Below, piece after piece: positions 53,337 to 62,242 of a stretch of 64,000 bases of DNA. The notes beneath the pieces were generated by a model that was given only the letters and a program-made list of their open reading frames with translations, was not told where the DNA came from and did not search any database. The position numbers were made by a program, and so were the translations under genes. This DNA comes from an uncultured Flavobacteriaceae bacterium (GTDB lineage: Bacteria; Bacteroidota; Bacteroidia; Flavobacteriales; Flavobacteriaceae): the NCBI GenBank assembly GCA_913020295.1, contig CAJWAA010000003.1, positions 62,001 to 126,000 of the forward strand, read 5' to 3'. Every line of letters starts with the position of its first letter. The first letter of the stretch is position 1.

Positions 53337-54818
53337 ATGTCCTCAAAAAAAATTGGGCTTTACTTGGGACCGAGTGTATTTTTTCTGATCCTTTTGTTTT
53401 TTAATCCAGCGGATCTAAATGCCGCTTCAAAAGCGGTTTTAGCTTCATCACTTTGGATTGCTATATGGTGGATTTCTGAAGCCCTTCCCATATCAGTAAC
53501 AGCATTGCTTCCTATGATTCTATTTCCTCTAACAGGCGGGATGGAATTGGCTGATACAACTGCATCTTACGGGCATAAGTTGGTTTTTCTTACTATGGGT
53601 GGTTTTATAATCGCGATTGCCATCGAAAAATGGAATTTACACAAGCGTATTGCGCTTAGTATCATTTATTTAATAGGAACGGATATCAGAAAAATTATTT
53701 TGGGCTTTATGCTCGCCACAGCCTTTCTATCAATGTGGATCTCCAATACCGCTACTTCGGTTATGATGTTGCCCATTGGAATTGTTATCATTAAACAATT
53801 AAAGGACAATTCAAAGGTTAATGTGGACGAACGCAATACTTTTGCAAAGGCATTAATGCTTTCAATTGCTTACAGTGCATCCATTGGAGGTGTATCTACA
53901 CTGATCGGCACTCCAACAAATATGGTCATGGCGGGTGCAATTTCTCAAATTTATGGTTATGAAATATCTTTTATTGATTGGTTTATTTTTGGCTTTCCAC
54001 TCTCAATGATACTACTGTTCTTTTCATGGTATTATTTGACCAGAATGGCTTTTTCTTTTAAAGAAATCATTTTTATCGGAGGTAGAGAAGAGATCTCAAA
54101 ATTGAGGCAGGGATTGGGTAGTTTTACATATGAGCAAAAAGTGGTAAGTTTTGTATTTATAGCAGCGGCTATTTGTTGGATAACAAAGAATTTTTTACTT
54201 AAAAATATTTTCCCCAATATTGACGATACGATAATTGCCATATTTTTTGCAACACTTTTATTCATAATCAATTCAAAAGATAATAAGGAAAAAATTCTGA
54301 AATGGAAGGATACAGTAAATTTACCTTGGGGGGTACTATTATTGTTGGGTTCTGGTATGTCCTTTGCCAAAGCAGTGGACAGTAGCGGATTGTCTCAATG
54401 GGTCGGGAATCAAATTTCTGTTTTTGGTACATTGAACCTCTTTTTTTTACTTATTTTATTGGCAACTGTGGTTAATTTTTTAACAGAGATTGCCTCAAAT
54501 ATGGCAATAATTGCAATGATGCTTCCTATCTTGGCTCCCATTTGTCTTGAATTTGATTTACATCCATTTGTATTGATGGTTGTCGCCTCTGTATCTGCTT
54601 CATGTGCTTTTATGTTGCCGGTTGCTACACCACCAAACGCAATAGTTTTTGGTTCAGGCTTTTTGAAAATGCCGGATATGGTCAAAAAAGGATTTTTATT
54701 GAACATTACATCAATCCTTATCATTACTGTAATGGTTTACTTCCTTTTGCCGATATTATGGGAATTAGTACCTGACAAATTTCCCGAAGATATAAAAGAA
54801 ATAATTTCATTAAATTAA
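53337..54818 (+). CDS. DASS (SLC13) family anion/sodium symporter
   Basis: 493-residue inner-membrane transporter for di- or tricarboxylates or sulfate. About 11-12 helices, with the family motifs WISEALPISVTALLPMILFPL, SMWISNTATSVMMLPI (S-N-T, sodium-binding clamshell), GVSTLIGTPTNMV, ASNMAIIAMMLPI and VATPPNAIVFGSG (second pseudo-repeat). The duplicated S-N-T and T-P-P-N signatures identify the family firmly. Substrate is not determined by motif. It is followed 15 bases later by an enolase-superfamily sugar-acid enzyme, so a sugar acid or a dicarboxylate product is plausible. No promoter recognised; the gap from trxB is 146 bp. Confidence 0.88.
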   Translation: MSSKKIGLYLGPSVFFLILLFFNPADLNAASKAVLASSLWIAIWWISEALPISVTALLPMILFPLTGGMELADTTASYGHKLVFLTMGGFIIAIAIEKWNLHKRIALSIIYLIGTDIRKIILGFMLATAFLSMWISNTATSVMMLPIGIVIIKQLKDNSKVNVDERNTFAKALMLSIAYSASIGGVSTLIGTPTNMVMAGAISQIYGYEISFIDWFIFGFPLSMILLFFSWYYLTRMAFSFKEIIFIGGREEISKLRQGLGSFTYEQKVVSFVFIAAAICWITKNFLLKNIFPNIDDTIIAIFFATLLFIINSKDNKEKILKWKDTVNLPWGVLLLLGSGMSFAKAVDSSGLSQWVGNQISVFGTLNLFFLLILLATVVNFLTEIASNMAIIAMMLPILAPICLEFDLHPFVLMVVASVSASCAFMLPVATPPNAIVFGSGFLKMPDMVKKGFLLNITSILIITVMVYFLLPILWELVPDKFPEDIKEIISLN

Positions 54819-54833
54819 AATTTATTACAATTT

Positions 54834-55958
54834 ATGGCCATCAAAATCACTCAAATCACTAGCCAGTCCTTTGAATGGGAAAGACCTGGGATATGGAATG
54901 GTATGCATTTTTATGGTCCAGGTCGACTTCATTTAGTAACTGTTTATACTGATCAGGGAATTCATGGAATAGGATGGAATGGTGGTACGGCGGCAGTACG
55001 ACCCAATAATTTTTCCAAGCTTTTTGTGGACTATTACAAGTCTTTTTTGATTGGAGAGAATCCCCTAGAAACAGAAAAATTGACCCTCAAATTGGGAGAA
55101 AAGCAAAATAAAATTCTAGGTTCTGCCGGACTGCATACTCAGGTATTGGCTGCAATAATTATTGCTTGCTGGGATATAAGGGGAAAAATGGAGGGCAAGT
55201 CCATTCACAGCCTTTTGGGAGGTCAGCAAAAAAGAGTAAGGGCATATATTGCCGGGGGATACTATGCAAAAGATAAGGGACTTGAGGAATTAAAGGAGGA
55301 ATTGCTTTACAATATTAATACATTGAATGCAACCGCCGTAAAAATCAAGATTGGGGATCCCTCTGCTGGAATTGCTATGGACATGAAACGCATCGAAGCT
55401 GCCAGAGAAGCCATTGGCTCCGATCTAGATTTGCTCGTAGATGCCAATTGCGCATTTGATTTGCCCACTGCAATGGAATATGCTAAAGAAATGGAAAACT
55501 ACAACGTGTATTGGTTTGAAGAGCCTTTGGCCATACATGATTTTAAAGCCCACAAAACCCTAAATGCCTCAACATCTTTGACCATTTCAGTGGGAGAAAA
55601 TTACTACACACTGGCTGATTTTGAAACTCTCATTGAAAATAAGGGAGCAAGTATGCTCAATGTAGATGCTACCATTTGTCCCGGATATGATGTGGCTTTG
55701 GCAGTCGCAAAAATGGCCGAAGAAAAAGGTCTAAAAATTGCACCCCACGGATGTCAAGAGTTGCAATTACCATTGGTCGCTGCGGTTTCAAATGGTGAGT
55801 TACTTGAGTATTACCCCCCTGAGGTCGACGAACTTCGAAAAGAGTTATTTTTTCCTAATCTAAAATTAGACAGCGATGGATATGTAACGGTTCCTGAAAG
55901 GCCTGGGATTGGCTTTGATCTGAATATGGATATATTGAATCGTTACAGAGTAGGATAA
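54834..55958 (+). CDS. Enolase superfamily, mandelate racemase subgroup enzyme (sugar-acid dehydratase-like)
   Basis: 374 residues with an alpha/beta capping domain and a modified TIM barrel. The catalytic set is visible and intact: K170-I-K172 (second-strand K-x-K), metal ligands Asp203 (LVDANCAFDL), Glu229 (WFEEPL) and Glu255 (SVGENYYTL), and the His-Asp dyad Asp278 (NVDATICPGY) with His305 (IAPHGCQEL). This is the mandelate racemase subgroup, which includes rhamnonate, fuconate, gluconate and tartrate dehydratases; the specific substrate cannot be read. It is downstream of the DASS transporter and converges on the lactate-type dehydrogenase with a 20-bp gap. Confidence 0.85.
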   Translation: MAIKITQITSQSFEWERPGIWNGMHFYGPGRLHLVTVYTDQGIHGIGWNGGTAAVRPNNFSKLFVDYYKSFLIGENPLETEKLTLKLGEKQNKILGSAGLHTQVLAAIIIACWDIRGKMEGKSIHSLLGGQQKRVRAYIAGGYYAKDKGLEELKEELLYNINTLNATAVKIKIGDPSAGIAMDMKRIEAAREAIGSDLDLLVDANCAFDLPTAMEYAKEMENYNVYWFEEPLAIHDFKAHKTLNASTSLTISVGENYYTLADFETLIENKGASMLNVDATICPGYDVALAVAKMAEEKGLKIAPHGCQELQLPLVAAVSNGELLEYYPPEVDELRKELFFPNLKLDSDGYVTVPERPGIGFDLNMDILNRYRVG

Positions 55959-55978
55959 GTTTTAAACTTTTCTATTAT

Positions 55979-57130
55979 CTAAATAAGCCTTTTGACGAGG
56001 TCTTTGGGGTTTTCACAGCACATCTGCTCCATCACTTGGGTTAACTGTGCTTTTAATATAGAAATGGTATGATCTCCACCTTTTTTTCCCAGTGCAGAGA
56101 CACCATACATAAAACTCCTTCCCAAAAAAGTAAAATCTGCTCCGGAGGAAAGTGCTCTACCAATATCAGCTCCACTTCGAATACCGCTGTCCATCATAAT
56201 TTTTATTTGAGCCCTATACTTTGGTGCAATGGTTTGTAATGAGGTTATCGTGGCTTGTCCCATATCTACCTGTCTTCCCCCATGGTTGGAAATGATTATA
56301 CCGTCCAAGCCCAATCGAATCGCCGTTTCAACATCTGCCTGAGACTCTACTCCTTTTATCACCAATTTACCTTTCCACATGTCCCTCAATTTCTTTACTT
56401 TTTCCTCATTCAGACGTCCCTCAAAAGTGGCATTCATGAATTTGCCCAGTTGTTTTAAATTAAGATTTTTCGGCATATAGGGTTTTAATACTTCAAAATT
56501 CGGTTGTCCATTAATCAGTGTTCTTAGAGCCCATTCGGGTCTTTTCATTACCCTAAGTATATTTTGTAATGTCATTCTGGGGGGCATGGACAATCCGTTT
56601 CGGATGTCTCTTGGTCGATATCCAAAGGAGGGAACATCTGCAAGAATAACCATAACTGGACAACCTACCGCACCAATTCTTTTTATTATATCCTCAGTTA
56701 CTCTATCTTCAGCAGGATGGTAGAGTTGGAACCAAGCTTGACCCTCTGTAATTTTTGCGATGGTTTCAATACTGGCAGTAGTAACGGTGCTAAGTATAAA
56801 CGGAATATTGTGTTCAAAAGCAGCTTTAGCCAAAATTTCTGGAGACCTGGGCCACATTAAACCCTGAAGACCGACAGGAGATATTCCAAAAGGAGCCTCA
56901 TACTGATGTCCAAATAATTCGGTTTTTAAGTTAGCTCCTTGGAAAGGAACTAAATAGCGGGGTTTCATCTCTATTTTTCGGAGCTCATTTGTATTTTTAT
57001 AAAGACTAATGTCTTCGTTACACCCCCCGTCTAGATACTCAAATGCGAATTTGGGAATTCGTTTTTTGGCTTTAGTCCTTAGATCTTCAATTGAAGGATA
57101 ACGTGGATTGTATTGAATTGGTTTTGACAT
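55979..57130 (-). CDS. lldD: FMN-dependent alpha-hydroxy-acid dehydrogenase (L-lactate type)
   Basis: 383-residue TIM-barrel flavoprotein that oxidises L-2-hydroxy acids, most likely L-lactate to pyruvate. Motifs: FAFEYLDGGCNED at the N-terminus, PFGISPVGLQGLMWP, AWFQLYHPAED, and the catalytic His283 in IISNHGGRQVD with the FMN region IMMDSGIRSGADIGRALSSGADFTFLGR. No transmembrane helix. It is in a minus-strand pair with an NCS1-type permease, 14 bases downstream of it. In the context of the rhamnose aldolase-dehydrogenase fusion 1.7 kb away, which yields L-lactate, L-lactate is the best substrate guess; glycolate or another hydroxy acid is possible. Confidence 0.85.
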   Translation of the reverse strand: MSKPIQYNPRYPSIEDLRTKAKKRIPKFAFEYLDGGCNEDISLYKNTNELRKIEMKPRYLVPFQGANLKTELFGHQYEAPFGISPVGLQGLMWPRSPEILAKAAFEHNIPFILSTVTTASIETIAKITEGQAWFQLYHPAEDRVTEDIIKRIGAVGCPVMVILADVPSFGYRPRDIRNGLSMPPRMTLQNILRVMKRPEWALRTLINGQPNFEVLKPYMPKNLNLKQLGKFMNATFEGRLNEEKVKKLRDMWKGKLVIKGVESQADVETAIRLGLDGIIISNHGGRQVDMGQATITSLQTIAPKYRAQIKIMMDSGIRSGADIGRALSSGADFTFLGRSFMYGVSALGKKGGDHTISILKAQLTQVMEQMCCENPKDLVKRLI

Positions 57131-57144
57131 TTCAATTAGGGGAA

Positions 57145-58530
57145 TTACTTTCCATGATAAATCTTACTAAAAATAATAAAAAGGATTCCACAACACAACC
57201 ATGCAGGAAGAGTTAGAAAAGATAAGAACACCCCTTGGGTTTTAGACCAGCCAAAAAAGATAACAAAACTGGTCAACCAGGCAAAAAACACTGACTTGTT
57301 GAAGGCTATGTTGCTTTTTTCTGCGTAGTTTTTGATCACGCCAAAACGATCCGCAAAATAATATTCAAAAACAACTACAGCACCAACAGGTGCAAGGATG
57401 AATCCATATACTGCAACAAAATCAAGGAGTTTCATGGCAAAGGCAGGGAAAATACCCGCTATGGTCGCCACAGATCCTGCTAATAACGTAGCTTTTGAAA
57501 TGGACCATTTAGGAAGTATAGCCTGAAATGCTAATCCTGATCTATAAATGGTAGGGTTGGCAGTGGTCCATCCAGCTAATATAACAGCAATTATTCCAAA
57601 CCAACCAATGGCGTTGTAGGCTAGCGGACCAGGAGCGACAGGCGGGGCAGTTCCCTCAGCCAAAAAAGCAGCTGCTTCAGGCGATTTAATATAGACGGCA
57701 TATAGTAAACAGGCTGCAATCCAAGCCACGTAATGACCTATATACATCCCAGCGGCAGTAGTCCATCCTGACTCCACCGATTTGGCGTATCTGAATACTG
57801 AAAGGTCGGACATTCCAATATGCATCGCTGCATTACAAAACCACGACCAAAGAAAAACATGCCAAAAGGTATATTTTATTTGACCAGGAAAGGGTTCTGA
57901 TCCTTCTCCCCAAACGGAAATAAAATCGGAAAAACTTTGGATTCCCAATTGGTTTGATGCAACAACACCACAGGCTAAAAAAGCCAATACAATTATTGGA
58001 GACATCCAGTTGGCTGCCTTGGAAACCATTCCATATCCACTGGCTGCTATCCATGTGGTTAGACCTCCTATGATTATAACCACAATTATCCATGTGACAC
58101 TGTTGGGCATTACATCAGTCAGCTTTGGCATTTCCAAACCTGTGGGAACTCCTACTGCAGTTGCCGAAACTGTGATCATGGAACCCGCCAAAAAACAAAA
58201 TAATACACCATTGGCTACATTATAAAAATTTACCAATTTTTTTCCAGAAATTTTTTCAAGCTTGAAATACAGTGTAAAACGTTCTTTAACTGCAATATTA
58301 GCTGTTATGAACCGCCAAGATAAAACCGCCATTAAATTTCCCAAAAATAAACCGGCAAGTAGGTCAAAAGCACTTACTCCCACAGTTAGGAAAAGAGGGC
58401 CAATCATAAATTCAGTGCCTGCTGCATGCTCGCCGGCATACATTCCTAAAAAGCTTTTCCAGCTCTTTAATTTATTTTCTGGAACTAACTCTCTTTCAAA
58501 CTCTGACGGCTTTTTATCGGTTTTAGCCAT
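57145..58530 (-). CDS. NCS1/purine-cytosine-permease-like transporter
   Basis: 461-residue inner-membrane protein with about 12 helices. Features include GEHAAGTEFMIGPLFLTVGVSAFDLLAGLFLGNLMAVLSWRF at helices 1-2, FWHVFLWSWFCNAAMHIGMSDLSVFRYAKS, and PLAYNAIGWFGIIAVILAGWTTANPTIYRSGLAFQ near helices 8-9. The fold and TTANP-like motif fit the LeuT-type NCS1 family, whose known substrates are nucleobases, allantoin and thiamine precursors. In this place, beside lactate and rhamnose genes, a different small solute (e.g. rhamnose, lactate or a hydroxy acid) is conceivable, but that is only context. It starts the minus-strand pair and is divergent from the rhamnose operon. Confidence 0.72.
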   Translation of the reverse strand: MAKTDKKPSEFERELVPENKLKSWKSFLGMYAGEHAAGTEFMIGPLFLTVGVSAFDLLAGLFLGNLMAVLSWRFITANIAVKERFTLYFKLEKISGKKLVNFYNVANGVLFCFLAGSMITVSATAVGVPTGLEMPKLTDVMPNSVTWIIVVIIIGGLTTWIAASGYGMVSKAANWMSPIIVLAFLACGVVASNQLGIQSFSDFISVWGEGSEPFPGQIKYTFWHVFLWSWFCNAAMHIGMSDLSVFRYAKSVESGWTTAAGMYIGHYVAWIAACLLYAVYIKSPEAAAFLAEGTAPPVAPGPLAYNAIGWFGIIAVILAGWTTANPTIYRSGLAFQAILPKWSISKATLLAGSVATIAGIFPAFAMKLLDFVAVYGFILAPVGAVVVFEYYFADRFGVIKNYAEKSNIAFNKSVFFAWLTSFVIFFGWSKTQGVFLSFLTLPAWLCCGILFIIFSKIYHGK

Positions 58531-58826
58531 AATTTTTTGTTTCTTTAAAACTAATCAATTGTTTGAAATTTAATAACCTTTAATGCACTGTTTAAAATAA
58601 TTTTCGCTCAATAAACCTGATTTTTTATTATTTTAAATATTTTCATCTACAATAGCGGATTTTGTTCACACTTTACCTATTGCATTAAAAAATCAAGATA
58701 TTAGTGAAATGCCATTTGATAAAATTTCCTATTAGAGGCAACGTAAAGTTACAGTATAAAAAAAATCGGTTATCAATTTATATTTTTTCAGTTGATATTG
58801 AGAATACTTATTAGTTTAGAAAAAAG
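58531..58826. other. Divergent intergenic region before the rhamnose operon
   Basis: About 300 bp, AT-rich and without a gene, between the NCS1 permease and the rhamnose operon, which read away from each other. It must hold promoters for both. The only dyad noticed, TTATCAA...TTGATAT (about 58769-58797), is weak. No regulator gene is adjacent. Confidence 0.45.
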
Positions 58827-58834
58827 TAAATTTG
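58827..58834 (+). promoter_or_regulatory. Probable -7 promoter box of the rhamnose operon
   Basis: TAAATTTG fits TAnnTTTG, 19 bases ahead of ATG 58854. A TTG lies 26 bases upstream (58798-58800), a little farther than normal spacing, so the upstream box is uncertain. Confidence 0.42.
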
Positions 58835-58853
58835 AGTTCCTTAATGTTAAAAC

Positions 58854-60956
58854 ATGGAAGCTAAAAGAAAGTACAAGTTTGTAAACTATTTATGGGACGA
58901 TAAAAAGGCAAAGCTATTAGGAGACGACCAAGTCTCTCTATTTTTGTATCGTTCAAATATCTTGGGTGAGGATTTAAGAATCACCAATTATGGTGGAGGA
59001 AACACCAGTTGCAAAACCATTGAAAAAGATCCAATCACTAATCAGGATGTTGAGGTAATGTGGATTAAGGGATCTGGTGGAGACATTGGTACCCTCAAAC
59101 GTGAAGGAATTGCAGGCTTGTACAACCAGAGGCTACATGATCTTAAAAAAGTATACCGTGGATTAGAGTACGAAGATGAAATGGTTGCCCTTTTCAATCA
59201 CTGTATATATGATTTGAACAGTAGGGCACCTTCTATTGATACTCCACTTCACGGATTGCTTCCATTCAAACATATTGATCACTTACATCCAGACGCATTA
59301 ATCGCAATCGCAGCGGCAGAGGATAGTGAAAAAATCACCAAAGAAATTTGGGGGGATACTATGGGATGGGTGCCATGGCAACGTCCTGGCTTTGATTTGG
59401 GATTACAATTGGAAAAATGTTTGAATGAAAATCCCAGTATTAGAGGGATTGTTTTGGGAAGTCATGGGGTTTTTACTTGGGGAGAGACTTCCTACGAATC
59501 CTATGTCAACAGTTTAGAAGTCATCGAAGCGGCTTCACATTACATCGAGGATAAAGTTGCTAAAAATAGTAGTGTTTTTGGGGGACAAAAAATCAAAAGT
59601 TTACCTGATGATAAAAGGAAAGAAAAAGCAGCACAACTTGCCCCCATTTTAAGAGGTCTTTGCTCCTCGGAAAATACGATGATTGGCCATTTTACTGATG
59701 ATGAAAAAGTTTTGGAATATATTAATAGTAATGATCTTGAACGTTTGGCTCCTATGGGAACCTCTTGCCCAGATCACTTTTTAAGGACAAAAATTAAACC
59801 CCTTATTCTGAATTTAACACCTGAACAAGACTTAAGTAATGAGAAAATAGTTTTAGATAAAATTTCCGATTCATTTGAACAGTATCGTGATGATTATCGT
59901 GAGTATTATCATTCCTGTAAGCACAAAGATAGCCCTGCTATTAGGGATGCCAACCCAGTTGTAATATTATTTCCAGGTGTAGGTATGTTCACTTTTGCCA
60001 AGAATAAACAAACAGCCAGGGTAGCCTGTGAATTTTATATCAATGCCATCAATGTGATGCGTGGAGCAGAGGCGATTTCAAAATATACTTCTCTACCTCG
60101 ACAAGAGGCTTTTGATATAGAATATTGGTTGTTGGAGGAAGCCAAATTACAACGACAACCAAAGGAAAAACCTCTCTCCAGAAAAGTTGCTTTGGTCACA
60201 GGTTCAGGCGGAGGCATTGGCAGGGCCATAGCTGACAAACTTATTTCTGAGGGAGCCAATGTCGTATTCACTGATATCTCTGAGAAATACCTTGAGGAGG
60301 CTACTTTACAATACAGTTCTGACCAAGCCATAGGGTGTCAATGTGATGTTACTAAAGCCGAGAGTTTAGAGGATGCTATTCAAAAAACCTGTTTACAATT
60401 CGGTGGTTTAGATATAGTGGTTCACAGTGCCGGTTTAGCGATTTCAAAGCCACTTGCTGACACTACAGAAGCAGAATGGGATTTATTGCAAAACGTACTT
60501 GTTAAAGGCCAGTTCCTTTTGTCAAAACTAGCCGCTAGAATAATGAAAATACATGGTTTAGGTGGAAGTATAGTTAATATTGCAAGTAAGAACGGTTTGG
60601 TTTCCGGGCCAAACAATGCAGGATATGGAACAGCAAAAGCCGCACAGATGCATCTGTCAAGACTTTTGGCAGCCGAATTGGCCTCAGATCAGATCAGGGT
60701 CAACACAATCAATCCTGATGGAGTGATTGTAGGGAGTAAAATCTGGGAAGGTGAATGGGCAAAGGGGCGAGCAAAAGCTTATGGCATCACCGTCGAGGAG
60801 TTGCCCGCTTACTATGCAAAAAGAAATCTTTTGAATAAAATCATTAAGCCTGAGGACATCGCCAATGGAGTTTTTGCCCTATTAGCCCTGTTGGATAAAA
60901 GTACAGGAAACACCATCAATGTGGATGGAGGAATGGCAAATGCCTTTGTTAGATAA
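58854..60956 (+). CDS. Bifunctional rhamnulose-1-phosphate aldolase / L-lactaldehyde dehydrogenase (RhaEW type)
   Basis: 700-residue fusion. Residues 1 to about 430 are a class II aldolase domain (NYGGGNTSCKT, THIDHLHPDALI with metal-type His residues, IVLGSHGVFTWGE), which would cleave rhamnulose 1-phosphate to DHAP and L-lactaldehyde. Residues about 443-700 are a short-chain dehydrogenase: TGSGGGIG at 449-457, Ser578 in NIASKNG, and Tyr591/Lys595 in YGTAKAA, with C-terminal TGNTINVDGGMANAF. It oxidises the aldehyde to L-lactate in known RhaEW proteins. It heads the operon with the isomerase 11 bases downstream. The name is not assigned a single symbol because the fusion joins two activities. 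Confidence 0.9.
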   Translation: MEAKRKYKFVNYLWDDKKAKLLGDDQVSLFLYRSNILGEDLRITNYGGGNTSCKTIEKDPITNQDVEVMWIKGSGGDIGTLKREGIAGLYNQRLHDLKKVYRGLEYEDEMVALFNHCIYDLNSRAPSIDTPLHGLLPFKHIDHLHPDALIAIAAAEDSEKITKEIWGDTMGWVPWQRPGFDLGLQLEKCLNENPSIRGIVLGSHGVFTWGETSYESYVNSLEVIEAASHYIEDKVAKNSSVFGGQKIKSLPDDKRKEKAAQLAPILRGLCSSENTMIGHFTDDEKVLEYINSNDLERLAPMGTSCPDHFLRTKIKPLILNLTPEQDLSNEKIVLDKISDSFEQYRDDYREYYHSCKHKDSPAIRDANPVVILFPGVGMFTFAKNKQTARVACEFYINAINVMRGAEAISKYTSLPRQEAFDIEYWLLEEAKLQRQPKEKPLSRKVALVTGSGGGIGRAIADKLISEGANVVFTDISEKYLEEATLQYSSDQAIGCQCDVTKAESLEDAIQKTCLQFGGLDIVVHSAGLAISKPLADTTEAEWDLLQNVLVKGQFLLSKLAARIMKIHGLGGSIVNIASKNGLVSGPNNAGYGTAKAAQMHLSRLLAAELASDQIRVNTINPDGVIVGSKIWEGEWAKGRAKAYGITVEELPAYYAKRNLLNKIIKPEDIANGVFALLALLDKSTGNTINVDGGMANAFVR

Positions 60957-60967
60957 ACGTAAAAATC

Positions 60968-62242
60968 ATGTTGGATCAAAACAAAATAAAAACTTTTAAC
61001 AAAGAACAACTGCCGTCGCATAAAATTAATTTTGACCATTTAGAAGAAAGATTAACCCAAAAAGGTTTGGATTTAGAGGCTGTGGTTGATCAAATCGGTG
61101 CCTTACAGATTGCCGTTCCCAGTTGGGCACTGGGAACCGGAGGGACTCGTTTTGGGAGATTTTCCCTTGGGGGTGAACCTTCGACTTTGGAGGAAAAAAT
61201 AAAGGATGTAGGAATTCTACATGCTTTAAATCAGTCTAGTGGTGCCATTAGTCTTCACATTCCTTGGGACATACCAAAAGATTACAATGCTATTAAAGAT
61301 TTAGCTAACGGATTAGACATCGTCTTCGATGCAGTCAATTCGAACACTTTCCAAGATCAGGCTGAGAGTCTACATTCTTATAAGTTTGGGTCATTGTCAC
61401 ATATTGATAAAGCGGTGAGAAAAGAAGCTATTCTCCATAATAAAGAAGTTATCAACCATGGCATTGAACTAGGCTCTAAGGCTTTGACAGTCTGGTTGGC
61501 CGACGGAACTTCTTTTTCAGGCCAACATGATTTTCGAGGGGCATTTCAACGTACTTTGGAATCACTAGAGGAGATTTATGATCATTTGCCTTCGGATTGG
61601 AAACTTTTGATAGAATACAAACCCTATGAGCCTAACTTTTATTCCATGGTTATTCCTGATTGGGGAACGTCACACCTTTTGGCATCAAAACTTGGAGATC
61701 AAGCTAGTACTTTGGTGGACTTGGGTCATCATTTACCTAATACCAATATAGAACAGATAGTTGCTTTGTTAATGCATCTAAATAAGTTGGGAGGATTTCA
61801 TTTTAACGATAGTAAATATGGGGATGATGATCTCACAGTTGGAAGCATCAAACCTTATCAGTTGTTTTTAATTTTTTGTGAGCTGGTTAAGGGCATGCGG
61901 GAAACTGCAAATCCTGAGTTGTCCTGGATGATCGATGCCAGTCATAACCTCAAAGATCCCATGGAGGATTTGTTACAATCTGTGGAAAGTATCAAAATTG
62001 CTTTTGCTAAAGCCTTATTGGTAGACTACGATAGATTGAAAGTCGCTCAGTCAAAAAATGATGTGGCGGGTGGACAATCTATTTTGCAGGAAGCCTTTAG
62101 AACCGATGTCAGACCGCTTGTCAAAGAGTCGATTTATAGAAAAGGTGGAGCCTTGGATGCTCTTGAAGCTTACCGCTATTTCGATATTCGTAATAAACTA
62201 ATAAGTGAAAGAGGTAGGGACTCTAAATCAACTGGACTCTAA
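60968..62242 (+). CDS. rhaI: L-rhamnose isomerase (RhaI type)
   Basis: Converts L-rhamnose to L-rhamnulose with manganese. 424 residues of the xylose-isomerase-like TIM barrel. Readable segments: IAVPSWALGTGGTRFGRFSLGGEPSTLEEKI at the N-terminal half, LIEYKPYEPNFYSMVIPDWGTSHLLA, TLVDLGHHLPNTNIEQIVALL, LGGFHFNDSKYGDDDLTVGS with the metal-site Asp/His, and ELSWMIDASHNLKDPMEDLLQS. The sequence resembles the RhaI form found in Bacillus and Pseudomonas rather than E. coli RhaA. The stop overlaps the kinase start (TAATG). Substrate is supported by both neighbours. Confidence 0.92.
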   Translation: MLDQNKIKTFNKEQLPSHKINFDHLEERLTQKGLDLEAVVDQIGALQIAVPSWALGTGGTRFGRFSLGGEPSTLEEKIKDVGILHALNQSSGAISLHIPWDIPKDYNAIKDLANGLDIVFDAVNSNTFQDQAESLHSYKFGSLSHIDKAVRKEAILHNKEVINHGIELGSKALTVWLADGTSFSGQHDFRGAFQRTLESLEEIYDHLPSDWKLLIEYKPYEPNFYSMVIPDWGTSHLLASKLGDQASTLVDLGHHLPNTNIEQIVALLMHLNKLGGFHFNDSKYGDDDLTVGSIKPYQLFLIFCELVKGMRETANPELSWMIDASHNLKDPMEDLLQSVESIKIAFAKALLVDYDRLKVAQSKNDVAGGQSILQEAFRTDVRPLVKESIYRKGGALDALEAYRYFDIRNKLISERGRDSKSTGL

